A stretch of DNA of 57,597 bases from positions 1 through 57,597 of IMG/VR virus record IMGVR_UViG_3300037119_000577. One strand, given 5' to 3'. The translations under genes were made by a program, and so were the position numbers. This DNA comes from a virus. Under the pieces are notes generated by a model. That model saw only the letters and a list, made by a program, of their open reading frames with translations. It searched no databases and was not told the origin of the DNA. Positions 40,898-49,895 of the stretch are shown in pieces; the stretch's first letter is position 1, and the number at the start of each line of letters is the position of its first letter.

Positions 40898-42112
40898 TTA
40901 GAAACTTAGAACAGCATTTGCTCCTGGGGCAGTGCATCCGAGCTGGAAGTAGCCGCCGATCCGAACTTCCATCGCATCGGCGGTGGATTCACGAAGCAAA
41001 CGATTTCCATCTTGGTCCAACAGTTGAACCGGCTCTTTCAGCGAGTACAGAGCCCAGGTGTCTTTCTCGAGCATGTACGCCTTGTCTTCCGGGCAATCGC
41101 GGTCCGCGAAGACTTTGATCGTGCCAGCAGGACCGGAGATCTCAATAGCGCGGAAAGCGATACCGGCAATCGTCTCTTCTTTATAACGGACTTTCGAGCC
41201 CAACAGTTTCTCGAGGGAAGCATAACGAGCAAAGCCCATAAGGACGGTGTCGGGGTTGCCCACACCTTCACGGGCGAGCCGGCGCGCGGCATCGATCAAG
41301 GCTTCGTCAATCGGCTTACCAGTCGACGTCACGCGAACGCCGCCGAGACGGGTCGAGTCGATCGTACGGTCTACGCCGAAGAACGCGGTCGCGGCAGGGG
41401 CACTTGACGGAATCCAAGCAGCGAGTCCGCTCAGTTTCGCGTTGTAGTCACCCTTAACATTAACAGTGTCCGAAGCGGCGATTGTACCCGAAGAGGTATA
41501 AGCGACGTTAACGGTGAACGCGCCCGTGTCACGGTTGACAGCGGAAACAAGGCCCGAAGAGATCGTGCCGTCGAACGTGCGGAGAGTGGCGCCCGAACGG
41601 AACTGGACCGTTTGGCCCACTTCGATTTTGCTGATGTTCTCAACCGAGGAGAAGGTCACGACCGTGGTCGCGGCTTCGGCCGGTTCGGCGACAATAGCGC
41701 CCATAGAACCAGAACCGTCACCGAAAATGGCCCAGCCCATCCGACGACGCATGGTGTCGAAGGCGCCGTCGATTTCGGCGGTGGCGAGTTGTAGGAACGC
41801 GCCCGGGTTGGTTTCGGAAGCGAGAACGGCTTCAGTCTCGATCGACGCCAAGGAGTAGTCCTTAACGCGGGTCAGGGAGAACTTCTTGTAATTGGAAGGA
41901 ACTTTTTGGGCTTGGGCATCTTCAAACGTCGCAGATCCGCCTTGGGGATTGCTGACGCGCATCGGAAGGGGGTAGCTCGAACCGAAGAAATCTTTGGTCT
42001 TCGTGAGCATCGCATAGAACGGGCTGTCCTTAATGGTCAGCTGGGTAACGCGCTGCTTCGAGTAATATTCCTTAAGAATCGCACTGGCTGACGTGGTGTC
42101 TAGAGCCGTCAT
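40898..42112 (-). CDS. Major capsid protein, 404 aa
   Basis: Directly downstream of the scaffold. The order of segments (a helix at the N-terminus, EYYSKQRVTQLTIKDSPFY; SYPLPMRVSNPQGGSATFED; VKDYSLASIETEAVLASE; DTMRRRMGWAIFGDGSGSMG) is typical of an HK97-fold capsid protein of podoviruses. About 404 residues is usual. A terminator-like hairpin follows. Confidence 0.85.
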   Translation of the reverse strand: MTALDTTSASAILKEYYSKQRVTQLTIKDSPFYAMLTKTKDFFGSSYPLPMRVSNPQGGSATFEDAQAQKVPSNYKKFSLTRVKDYSLASIETEAVLASETNPGAFLQLATAEIDGAFDTMRRRMGWAIFGDGSGSMGAIVAEPAEAATTVVTFSSVENISKIEVGQTVQFRSGATLRTFDGTISSGLVSAVNRDTGAFTVNVAYTSSGTIAASDTVNVKGDYNAKLSGLAAWIPSSAPAATAFFGVDRTIDSTRLGGVRVTSTGKPIDEALIDAARRLAREGVGNPDTVLMGFARYASLEKLLGSKVRYKEETIAGIAFRAIEISGPAGTIKVFADRDCPEDKAYMLEKDTWALYSLKEPVQLLDQDGNRLLRESTADAMEVRIGGYFQLGCTAPGANAVLSF

Positions 42113-42125
42113 CGATTAAATCCTT

Positions 42126-43115
42126 TTAATCTTGTTTATATTGAAGTTTTTTAGCTAGATATGCGATAGCGTCCTGCTTCGACATATCATCAATATTAAC
42201 CGTGGCTTGGGGGGCGGTTTGAAGGCCCTGGGTGAGCGTCTGTTTAGGGGCTTTAACTTCTTTAGGGGCTGGTTGCTTTGAGGTCTCGGGCTGCGGGAGT
42301 CGAGACTTAAGTTTCTTAGTTGTGACGAACCGGTTTAAGTACTCGTCTTCGTAATGTTTTTCGACGATCTCAGCGGCTTCGGCGTAATCAAGCATCTTTT
42401 GATGCCTACTGAAGTACTCTACCACGGTATCCCTAATTAAGTCAATGGCATCGTCGCCAATAACATTAATAAGCTCATACTTTTCTACGTCCGCCGCAAC
42501 CGAACGTATCTCCGACATCGCCTGGTTATAATTCTCTTGCTGCGCCTTCATCGTAAGCTCAGACTTAAGCCCTTGGATTTCCGACTTAAGAGCCTCGAGA
42601 TTCGGCTCAAACTTGTCCCACTTGTCTTTAAGGGGCTTAAGCTTAGCGTCGACCGGGTCCAGTTCGGGTTCCTTGTAACCGCCCATAAAGTCTTGGAGGG
42701 CGTCGTTATATTGAAAGCCGTGCTCTTTCAAGAGGTCGAGTGGGCGCCGCTTAGCGGACTGGAGACGGGCTTCGCGATCCTGGAGGGCCTTCTCCCGGGC
42801 GTCGAACTCTTGCTGACGCTGACTAACTTTGGCCTGCTCATCGCGGAACGATTTCTCACGGCGTGCGAGGGCAGCAAACCGAGACGACGCCGGGTCTTTC
42901 TTGGGCTCGGGCTTGGGTGCTTCGGGGACGGGGGCAGCTACAACGGGTTCCGCGGTAACCTGAGAATGCTGGGCTGCGGAGTCCGGGGTAGGTACCGCAT
43001 TCGGGTCCGACGTGGTGCCGCCCGCGCCGGAAGAACCGTCGGTAACGGGGGCCTCGTGGGACGGGCCCGAGAACTTGGCAGCGACTTCACTAATTGACGG
43101 TAGACCATCTGACAT
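42126..43115 (-). CDS. Capsid scaffolding protein, 329 aa
   Basis: Between portal and capsid genes. Pro-rich N-terminal 80 residues, then a long charged coiled coil (REKSFRDEQAKVSQRQQEFD), and a C-terminal part. This acidic, helical composition and position are typical of scaffolds, which leave or are degraded after procapsid assembly. No protease domain is visible. Confidence 0.8.
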   Translation of the reverse strand: MSDGLPSISEVAAKFSGPSHEAPVTDGSSGAGGTTSDPNAVPTPDSAAQHSQVTAEPVVAAPVPEAPKPEPKKDPASSRFAALARREKSFRDEQAKVSQRQQEFDAREKALQDREARLQSAKRRPLDLLKEHGFQYNDALQDFMGGYKEPELDPVDAKLKPLKDKWDKFEPNLEALKSEIQGLKSELTMKAQQENYNQAMSEIRSVAADVEKYELINVIGDDAIDLIRDTVVEYFSRHQKMLDYAEAAEIVEKHYEDEYLNRFVTTKKLKSRLPQPETSKQPAPKEVKAPKQTLTQGLQTAPQATVNIDDMSKQDAIAYLAKKLQYKQD

Positions 43116-43142
43116 TAATAACCTCTTAACTTTTAAGGCCCG

Positions 43143-44915
43143 TTATTGAGCCGGGGGTAACTGCTGCTGGGACGCGGCCGCCTTCTTAATGAGAGCGTCA
43201 CTTTGGCTGATCCAACGCCGCAAGAGTTCCAACGTGGATTCGGGAACCTTAGTGGACCGCGCCCGCAGGTACGCCGAGTGGAAGATACGGATACCACTGA
43301 CTAAATCCTGCATCGGATCCGGGGCCTCATAACGGCCGGTCTTCATGATCCGCTCGAGCGTCTCCATGATGTCGTCCATAGGGGCGTTCACCATGGACGC
43401 GTACGTATCCAAGTCCGGGAAATCAAGGAGCTTCATAGCTTGCTCTTTAGGGACGTACCCGGCGTTCACCAGGTCCTCGACCATCTGAAGGCGGCCCGCG
43501 GGCGTGTGCGGGAGCATCGAGACGGGGAAAGCTTTCATAATGAATTCATTGCCTTCGGTCTTAATGTCGGACCACTTAATCCGCTCGATGAACTTCTTGG
43601 ATTCAGCTTGAGCCTCGTAGTCCACGCCCGACTCGTACATCTCCTTAACCAGGTCGATATAAATGCGGGCGGTCTCCATAAAGGTCCGCTCGTACTCCTG
43701 AGAGATAATCGCGAACCGCTCGGTCTCGATGTCGTTGTACTCACGGAGCGCCTTCCCCGAATCAAGGCCCGCCGGCTTAACCGACGACGCCGACAGCTGG
43801 GAGATGCCCGCTTCTTCGTACGAGGACTGGATCAAGAACTGAAGATGCCGGAAATATTCCTCGGACACCACTTTAGGGACGTAGTACTCGGGCTTGGTGC
43901 CAGTGTAGTACACTAACCCACCGATTTCATTGGAAAGATGCTCTTTCGCAATCTTCGAGCCGTGCTCGAGGAACACCTTGAACGACGATCCCAGGTGGAA
44001 CGCCCGCTGGATCATCCGAAGCATCTTGTTGATCTCGATCTGGTTACCGGTGAGCCGGTTGGCCAGAGAGTCGCCCCAGAAGCCCGTAAGTCGCGGAGAC
44101 CAGCGAAACCAGGTAAACGGCGGATAATCTTTAGTGTAGTCGTTGATTTCTAGCCAATCTTTATCCGTGCATATAACATGCTTACCGTCATCGGCGCCAG
44201 GCTTAGACGCCGTATACCAAGCCTCGACCACTACAACGTAATCTGCGGCGGAGTCCGGAGTATCAATTTGCGAAGTTAACGTGTTCGACGACATCTTAAT
44301 AGACGCCGCTTTCTTGGGAAACATCTGTGTTAACACGGTCTTATGGATAAATTTCACTTGAAAATACGACCTGGGCTTACCGTACATGGCGTCAACCGGG
44401 TCTACAAAGAGTTCGTTGGCATGAACGCGCTCCGACTTTATACGATCGCCATCTATGTAATGCTTAATCGCCCCACAGTCCGCGACCGTAGCGTCTCTAA
44501 ATCCTGCCTGATGTAGTCTGTGCACACCGTTGGCATAAAAAAGACCGTCCACGAATTTCGACAGATCTTGAGCCTGAGACTGAGAGGAATAGTCACCCCC
44601 CTCAGTAAGAAACGTGATCCGAGGACGTATCTTTGAAATTTTCGCAGATACCGTGTCACACATATTAGTCACTATAGATAATTTTACTCGACCCTGATCG
44701 AGTGACGGCATGGTAAAAGACTGAACAGACGACCCGTATCCGCCAACGTCCGATACCTCACCATAAAGGCGCATACATCGAATATTACGGTCACGTCGGT
44801 CCGAAGTAGATGCCCATAAAGCCGAAACCGTATCGAAAATATGCCGGTGGATGTTATCTTTAGGCTCTAACCACCACAATTTCGACAATCCCGCCGTCCC
44901 TGGCGCGTTTTTCAT
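43143..44915 (-). CDS. Portal protein, 590 aa
   Basis: Located between terminase and scaffold. Its start was set at the ATG at 44915, overlapping the HNH stop (TAATG), not at the in-frame codon at 44966. Segments such as WFRWSPRLTGFWGDSLANRL and LDSGKALREYNDIETERFAI are typical of podovirus portals. The length of about 590 fits. It forms the dodecameric channel at one capsid vertex. Confidence 0.85.
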   Translation of the reverse strand: MKNAPGTAGLSKLWWLEPKDNIHRHIFDTVSALWASTSDRRDRNIRCMRLYGEVSDVGGYGSSVQSFTMPSLDQGRVKLSIVTNMCDTVSAKISKIRPRITFLTEGGDYSSQSQAQDLSKFVDGLFYANGVHRLHQAGFRDATVADCGAIKHYIDGDRIKSERVHANELFVDPVDAMYGKPRSYFQVKFIHKTVLTQMFPKKAASIKMSSNTLTSQIDTPDSAADYVVVVEAWYTASKPGADDGKHVICTDKDWLEINDYTKDYPPFTWFRWSPRLTGFWGDSLANRLTGNQIEINKMLRMIQRAFHLGSSFKVFLEHGSKIAKEHLSNEIGGLVYYTGTKPEYYVPKVVSEEYFRHLQFLIQSSYEEAGISQLSASSVKPAGLDSGKALREYNDIETERFAIISQEYERTFMETARIYIDLVKEMYESGVDYEAQAESKKFIERIKWSDIKTEGNEFIMKAFPVSMLPHTPAGRLQMVEDLVNAGYVPKEQAMKLLDFPDLDTYASMVNAPMDDIMETLERIMKTGRYEAPDPMQDLVSGIRIFHSAYLRARSTKVPESTLELLRRWISQSDALIKKAAASQQQLPPAQ

Positions 44916-45499
44916 TATGCAACGTCCTTGTACTTGGCAGACTTTTTGAGATTGTCGGCCGCCCATAGAGGCTGTAAATTTGTGTAATGGCAGGCTTTAA
45001 GAAATTGTTCGCGGTCCGTTAAATCGAAGGATGCCAAGGGCTTAATATGATCAATATGCCAACCTTGCTTTCCATGATTATCCCACGTCATACCCGGTTG
45101 AAACTTTGTCTCTAGATACCTGCGTAATTCGTCTACAGTGCATCCTACGTCTTTTACCGCCGATCCGATCTTCTTTCGCGTAGATTTAACTGCCGCCGCG
45201 ACCCGCACTCGCAATACTTTCTTAAGCCGGAATTCTACATCGATTGCGTACCTCTCTCTTTCCCGGACTCTAGTCGCGGGCAAACGCTGTCTTGCATTCT
45301 CCTTAAATATCGCCGCGTTCTCGAGATAATATACAGCCTTATTCGCCTTAACGGCCTCGGCATTTAGTGAATTATACGCGGCAGAGGCGCGTTTAATTTC
45401 CTCAGGCTTATCTACGTAACGCTGACGGGCGCGCGCCTTAATAGTCTCTTTATTATTTTGGTAGTACTCTGCGGCCTTGATTTGTTTAATAGTTTTCAT
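44915..45499 (-). CDS. HNH endonuclease between terminase and portal genes, 194 aa
   Basis: A long basic N-terminal helical part (NNKETIKARARQRYVDKPEE) precedes the HNH core (GWHIDHIKPLASFDLTD and ACHYTNLQPLWAADNLKKS). This is the common free-standing phage HNH type. It ends in a TAATG overlap with the portal. Confidence 0.86.
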   Translation of the reverse strand: MKTIKQIKAAEYYQNNKETIKARARQRYVDKPEEIKRASAAYNSLNAEAVKANKAVYYLENAAIFKENARQRLPATRVRERERYAIDVEFRLKKVLRVRVAAAVKSTRKKIGSAVKDVGCTVDELRRYLETKFQPGMTWDNHGKQGWHIDHIKPLASFDLTDREQFLKACHYTNLQPLWAADNLKKSAKYKDVA

Positions 45500-45502
45500 A
45501 GA

Positions 45503-45769
45503 TTACGGTGCGCTATAGTACAAGTCTTCGTCCGCCGAAGCCGCCACCTGTTGCAAACGATCCTTAATGCGCGCCAGCTCCTCTTCCCGCTGCTCCGGGG
45601 TCAAAGTGACCGTGACGACTTCTCCAGCGGACGGAGCGCTCATACCGAACGTGACCTTAACGGCGTCCGCGGTAACTTCGAACGAGTCCACGTTTTGCGA
45701 GCGCATATACTCGACCAAACTTTTCACCGCTTCGAGATTAATAGACGAACTCTGTTTCTTCGCGGGCAT
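45503..45769 (-). CDS. Hypothetical small protein after terminase, 88 aa
   Basis: AAAGGAGG lies upstream of the ATG at 45769. A short helical N-terminus (LEAVKSLVEYMRSQNV), beta middle and acidic C-terminal helix (TPEQREEELARIKDRLQQ). It overlaps the terminase end by 32 bases. Similar small proteins occur beside terminases; role unknown. Confidence 0.65.
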   Translation of the reverse strand: MPAKKQSSSINLEAVKSLVEYMRSQNVDSFEVTADAVKVTFGMSAPSAGEVVTVTLTPEQREEELARIKDRLQQVAASADEDLYYSAP

Positions 45770-47129
45770 CTTCGGTTTCCTCCTTTGCTTGGCGAACTAG
45801 CGACTCTATCATTAAATCTTCAGTGGTCGGCGGGGGCTGGAAGTGCTTCAAGTGCACCGTATAAATGTGCCGATACAACGTAAGGCACGCATCCGACATT
45901 AAACACTCGTTACCGTCGTCAATTTCCACGCCGGCAGAATCTCTCACAATTCTAACCCATTCTTCAATAATGGGCAAGTCTTCTTTAATACGGATGTAAT
46001 TCGCTACTAAGTCTTGGCGCATCGTCATCTGAAAGAATGACTTGTCGTCTTGAGTGCCTTCAACAAATCCCAACTCATAACGCTTGCTTATCTCTTGGAG
46101 GACGTCCGTGGTGAACTCGCCCAGATTACAGACACGAAATTGCGAGTAATTGTACCAGGTTCGCAGGATCTCAACGTCCTCGGTACAGGAAAACGATCCA
46201 ACGTACGAATTCTTAATATTAATATGCCGGGAATATTCCGAATGCTCAACAACGACGGCGCCGAACGTGCCGTTGGGCCCTAGGCAGATACCCAAGGAAG
46301 GTTGGCCTCCGTAAATGGTCTCGGGTACAAAGTTGGCCGCGGTCGCGGGGTACACCTTGTGGGTATCGTCGGTCACATACAGGCCCAAGTACTCCCGCCG
46401 GAAAGCGGGATGGTCCCGGTTACCGCCGAACTGGAGCTTGCAGATCGTATCGAGTTCCTCTTCGCCCGACGAGGTGTACTTCGACGGATCGGAGGCGGGC
46501 ACCATAAAGTGGGGATTGTCTCTCAAGTCCCAGCTGAACTGATGCCAGGACGACTTGAGCTTGCCCATGTAGGCTTCGTAAAAGAAACCTGAAAGTAGCT
46601 CGCCGGGGGACGACGTGAGCGCAAGCGTGCCCTTCGTGTCCGCAAGAGCCGGTAAAAGGGCCTCCACGAGTCCGCTCAAGCCCGTGTAGAAGCCCGTTTC
46701 GTCGATCACCACTAAGGAAAACTTCTGCCCCCGGAGCCGGTTCTTCATGTTTGAAACGTCGGCCCCGGTCACCTGGATCGCGGACCCGTTGGGGAACTTG
46801 ATAGTGAGCGTCGAGATCTCGATTTCGTGGGGGATCTCGGCAGAGTCAAGGAACGACACCAGGATAGGCCAAATCGCGTTCTTAGAGGCTTCCCGGGTGA
46901 GGCCGCAATAGAGGGACTTGGTTCCCTGCTTAAGGAGGCAATTCATGATCATCATCGCGCCGTCGACGTACGACTTGCCCCCGCGGCGGCCCGCCACCAG
47001 GATCTTAAAGCGGTAGGGGTCATCTACGAACGCCAGCTGCCGAGGGGACAGTAGGGCCCGAAGCGCGGCAACCATCCGTCCGACGGTCGCAACCTTGGTC
47101 GCCCTAAGAGAGGAGCTAAGAGTCTTCAA
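45738..47129 (-). CDS. terL: Terminase large subunit, 463 aa
   Basis: The ATPase domain has Walker A (VAGRRGGKS, about residues 46-54) and Walker B (SLVVIDETGFY), with a coupling segment (LALTSSPGE). A C-terminal nuclease-like domain follows, with EVEIDDGNECLMSDACLTL-type acidic residues near the end. It is the motor that cuts and packages phage DNA through the portal. It precedes portal, scaffold and capsid genes in the usual order. Confidence 0.92.
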   Translation of the reverse strand: MKTLSSSLRATKVATVGRMVAALRALLSPRQLAFVDDPYRFKILVAGRRGGKSYVDGAMMIMNCLLKQGTKSLYCGLTREASKNAIWPILVSFLDSAEIPHEIEISTLTIKFPNGSAIQVTGADVSNMKNRLRGQKFSLVVIDETGFYTGLSGLVEALLPALADTKGTLALTSSPGELLSGFFYEAYMGKLKSSWHQFSWDLRDNPHFMVPASDPSKYTSSGEEELDTICKLQFGGNRDHPAFRREYLGLYVTDDTHKVYPATAANFVPETIYGGQPSLGICLGPNGTFGAVVVEHSEYSRHINIKNSYVGSFSCTEDVEILRTWYNYSQFRVCNLGEFTTDVLQEISKRYELGFVEGTQDDKSFFQMTMRQDLVANYIRIKEDLPIIEEWVRIVRDSAGVEIDDGNECLMSDACLTLYRHIYTVHLKHFQPPPTTEDLMIESLVRQAKEETEDAREETEFVY

Positions 47130-47390
47130 TTATTCTTCAACGAATAGAACGGAGCCCACGGACGCCCACGGGAGGAACTGCGAATACGGAGGTTTACCGG
47201 GCTTATGGAAGTCAATCCGGAGGAATGTTGAATCGTACTTGGAAAGTTCAACTTTACCGAACACGTATGCGGTATGTGGATCTAAACGCTGATCGACCAA
47301 ACAATTCATCGGCTCCAACTCGGTCCCGATCAGAGGATGGTCAATGAACCTAACGATCGTGATTCGCATACTTTTCTTAACGTTGCTCAT
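47130..47390 (-). CDS. Hypothetical protein upstream of terminase, 86 aa
   Basis: The ATG at 47390 overlaps the acetyltransferase stop (TAATG). A small beta-rich protein (FLRIDFHKPGKPPYSQFLPW) with no recognised motif. Confidence 0.65.
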   Translation of the reverse strand: MSNVKKSMRITIVRFIDHPLIGTELEPMNCLVDQRLDPHTAYVFGKVELSKYDSTFLRIDFHKPGKPPYSQFLPWASVGSVLFVEE

Positions 47391-47824
47391 TACTTACCCC
47401 AGAAGGTGAAAGGGTCGTACGTGTAATCTTGCCGTCTACTTATCGCTTTGAAAACGGGCGGGGTCCGGGTCGAATACCGCACCGACGTATGGGGCAGCTT
47501 TAAGAGTTCCGCCTCCATAGCCTTCGCGACCCCGAACCCGCGCAGGGCGTGCTTACAATAGAAAAAATGGAGGATGAGGACGTCCTTGTCCACTTCCCCC
47601 ACTCCCCACCCGTAGATCAGGTCAGGTTCCGCCGGATCGCAAGCTATTACAATGTTTGACCGTTTAAGGAGACTCTCAACAATCGCATGCATCGCAGGAT
47701 AGTAGGTCGAATTGGGCGTACCCGCGACGAACGTAGAGTCCCTAAACGTCTTAAGGAACGAATTAAACACGAAGCTCACGTCGCTCTCAGACGGGGCCCG
47801 TAGGTGCCAATGCGGCTTGTCCAT
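47390..47824 (-). CDS. GNAT-type N-acetyltransferase-like protein, 144 aa
   Basis: The start at 47824 (MDKPHWHLRAPSESDVSFV) is better placed after AAGGA than the upstream ATG at 47833. The pattern (VIACDPAEPDLIYGWGVGEV, then FYCKHALRGFGVAKAMEAEL, corresponding to the acetyl-CoA binding R/Q-x-x-G-x-G/A loop) is that of GNAT-like proteins often found next to phage terminases. The substrate is unknown; modification of host or phage proteins is possible. Confidence 0.75.
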   Translation of the reverse strand: MDKPHWHLRAPSESDVSFVFNSFLKTFRDSTFVAGTPNSTYYPAMHAIVESLLKRSNIVIACDPAEPDLIYGWGVGEVDKDVLILHFFYCKHALRGFGVAKAMEAELLKLPHTSVRYSTRTPPVFKAISRRQDYTYDPFTFWGK

Positions 47825-48002
47825 TGCTATCATCCTTAATAGTGGCCAACTGGCCCTCGAGCGCCTTCTTGGCCCTCGTTAGATCTGCCATCTCGGAACG
47901 AAGCTTCGCAAGGGCGGCCTCTAGTTCCTGAAGCTTAAACGCCCGGTCCCCCATTTGAACGGCGATCCGGGTATACTGCTGATTAAGTTCTTCTTTATTC
48001 AA
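47787..48002 (-). CDS. Coiled-coil protein, 71 aa
   Basis: Starts at a TTG at 48002 with GGAG upstream and just below a strong promoter; the longer frame to 48086 includes the promoter itself. Heptads are clear (FKLQELEAALAKLRSEMADL). As the first gene of the late transcript and before the terminase, it might be a small-terminase or packaging accessory, but no HTH is visible. Confidence 0.6.
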   Translation of the reverse strand: MNKEELNQQYTRIAVQMGDRAFKLQELEAALAKLRSEMADLTRAKKALEGQLATIKDDSNGQAALAPTGPV

Positions 48003-48057
48003 GGCCTTGGCTCCTATTGATACTGGAAGTGTGCAAGAATCGCGCCACTCTGTTATC

Positions 48058-48086
48058 AATATAGACCGAGGCACTCTTAATGTCAA
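48058..48086 (-). promoter_or_regulatory. Strong sigma70-type promoter for the virion genes
   Basis: TTGACA (48081-48086) and TATATT (48058-48063), spacer 17 bases, on the minus strand, a few bases downstream of the TV-Pol-like gene stop and 55 bases ahead of the first late gene. Confidence 0.72.
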
Positions 48087-48089
48087 CTA

Positions 48090-49439
48090 TTATTGAATCT
48101 TGGGGACCCAATCATTGTAGTCTTTATACTTGCGCATCAAGACCTTGTAACAGGACTCCATATAATGCCGCAGCGTATCCTTATCTTCCGCTTTTACGAT
48201 GAAAGAATCGTGAACCCCTAAACAAGGTCTACCGGCGCGCTTGAACGATAACATAATATTATTAGCCAGTTGCGAGTCTAGATATTGTAGGTCAAGCCCT
48301 ATACCTGTAAAAAATTTATCTGCAATCGGGGCGTGCGCGCCTATTAGCAAATCGATCAAAGACTTTGCCGGGTCGTTGCAGTCCGACACACTTAACCCAT
48401 CATGCAAGATGATACCCTTCTCCTTTAAACCGCTTACAATGGCCTTAATCGCAACCTGGCGCGACGTTGCGTTAAAGACGCACATCAGGGCCACTTTCGC
48501 CGCCTCGCGGTTTAGCGGGCCAATTCCGGCTGCCTGGTAGGGATCTCCGACTACAGGTGCACCTTTAATATGGTAGATCATCGTCGGATGCAAAGAGCTG
48601 TAGTCTAACTCAACCGTAGGCTCCCCATCGATCTCTATAGTGGCTCGCTCCAGCTTACGCAGGTTCTGGAAGTCCGCGTAAAACCTACCCCCCTTATGGA
48701 ACCTCCCCATGAATACTCTATTAAATGATATAGACGCCGGTTCCAAATCTATAGATTTCCTATTTGGGTTACTTATCAGTAATGATTGGTCTAATGTACT
48801 AAGTCTTCTATGTAGGAGGGGGAGGGAGAGGGGGGGAGGGGTGTACCTATACTTATAGGATAGATTACTATCATTAATTAGTCCTAATAACTGATGAGTC
48901 TCTTTAATCTTTCCAGATAAGTAGTACTTCATTAACTTACCCGTATCAGGGTTCCGTAGGAGGAGGCGCCCCTTTTCCTTTATTTGTTCGGTACTTAGGG
49001 TGTTTACGTACTGAGCCAGCAATCGGTTAAACTTAACCGTAGGCCAAAGACCAGTACGGAGGCCCTTTTCGTAACCTGGCGTTTTGAATCCCTTTTTCTG
49101 TTCTAGAAAACCGTCTCGCTCGAGGGTGTCGATCGCTAAGACTAATGCGGCTAGGTTTATATGTTTGTAATTGTACACCTTTGGGTCCTTAACATAGTCC
49201 GACGCGGCCCGCGAGACCACGACGCGGCACTCCGACGCCTGTTGCTCGGAGATCAAGGATGCGCACGCGAGATTGAATATGAGACATGTATACGCGAGCT
49301 GCGTTTCGGGACCGGGACCAACGTTAAATTGTCCAATGATGTTGCGGGATAGGTCGCCGATTTCGCCCCGGGACATCGAGAAAAAAATGAATAGGCCGTG
49401 GGGGTCTGTGCCAGACTTCGGTAAGGTATCAATACTCAT
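48090..49439 (-). CDS. TV-Pol-like polymerase of superfamily A, 449 aa
   Basis: The C-terminal half has a polymerase palm pattern: RFYADFQNL, then VELDYSSLHPTMIYHIKG (motif A-like, Asp followed by SSLHP), DPYQAAGI, a Lys-containing helix (REAAKVALMCVFNATSR, motif B-like), LDLQYLDSQLANNIM and GVHDSFIV (motif C-like His-Asp). This matches the TV-Pol family described by Iyer and colleagues, related to superfamily A DNA polymerases and T7 RNA polymerase and proposed to be prim-pol-like. The N-terminal half is unassigned. It is divergent from the plus-strand array, far from the other polymerase. Confidence 0.7.
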   Translation of the reverse strand: MSIDTLPKSGTDPHGLFIFFSMSRGEIGDLSRNIIGQFNVGPGPETQLAYTCLIFNLACASLISEQQASECRVVVSRAASDYVKDPKVYNYKHINLAALVLAIDTLERDGFLEQKKGFKTPGYEKGLRTGLWPTVKFNRLLAQYVNTLSTEQIKEKGRLLLRNPDTGKLMKYYLSGKIKETHQLLGLINDSNLSYKYRYTPPPLSLPLLHRRLSTLDQSLLISNPNRKSIDLEPASISFNRVFMGRFHKGGRFYADFQNLRKLERATIEIDGEPTVELDYSSLHPTMIYHIKGAPVVGDPYQAAGIGPLNREAAKVALMCVFNATSRQVAIKAIVSGLKEKGIILHDGLSVSDCNDPAKSLIDLLIGAHAPIADKFFTGIGLDLQYLDSQLANNIMLSFKRAGRPCLGVHDSFIVKAEDKDTLRHYMESCYKVLMRKYKDYNDWVPKIQ

Positions 49440-49457
49440 CGTAAAGGCTCCTGCAAG

Positions 49458-49486
49458 TTAGTGCCCGACAGACTTATCGGTAAAAT
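49458..49486 (+). promoter_or_regulatory. Candidate promoter of the plus-strand array with operator-like dyad
   Basis: TTAGTG (49458-49463), 17 bases, TAAAAT (49481-49486), about 50 bases ahead of the first array gene. The spacer is CCCGACAGACTTATCGG, holding a CCGA/TCGG dyad at 49465-49480, and the CCGATAAG word (minus strand) recurs at 2167-2185 and 2434-2452. A repressor may act here. Confidence 0.4.
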
Positions 49487-49538
49487 CTATTAAAGTCTTG
49501 AGGGCCGTCTGCCGATTAGTGGGGTGGAGGTACGATTT

Positions 49539-49703
49539 ATGATTTTATGGGTGCAGTTTAGAACGCCGAATACTCCCGATAGACTCGAGGGCCGGCACGG
49601 TCGGTGGGGGTTCGACACGGCCGGGGCCCTTTATCCGGCCCGGGGCTGGGTTAACGCGAGATACGTACCCTACTGCCCCACCGTCGGCATATTTTGGGCA
49701 TAA
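49539..49703 (+). CDS. CPT-core family micro-protein, 54 aa
   Basis: First gene of the plus-strand array. GGAGG precedes the ATG. It begins MILWVQF and ends PYCPTVGIFWA, so the core is almost at the C-terminus. The middle (residues 10-40) is Gly/Arg-rich. Confidence 0.75.
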   Translation: MILWVQFRTPNTPDRLEGRHGRWGFDTAGALYPARGWVNARYVPYCPTVGIFWA

Positions 49704-49718
49704 TTAAGGAGTCCGTGT

Positions 49719-49895
49719 ATGTGGGTTCATAGTGGCGGCCCCGATTCGCCGGTTAAGTTGCTCAGGTCGGGAGATATGGCGGGCCTACAAAATCCGATGT
49801 ACGAACCTTTCTCGGCCTGGCTTGCGCGCACTTGTTCATGGGACTTCTGCTGCCCCACCGCGCAGCTTTTCAATCGGGGAGGGTCGAACCTGTGA
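49719..49895 (+). CDS. CPT-core family micro-protein, 58 aa
   Basis: Behind TAAGGAG with eight bases to the ATG. Begins MWVHSGG; core FCCPTAQLFN at residues 43-52, tail RGGSNL. Its TGA overlaps the GTG of the next gene. Confidence 0.76.
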   Translation: MWVHSGGPDSPVKLLRSGDMAGLQNPMYEPFSAWLARTCSWDFCCPTAQLFNRGGSNL

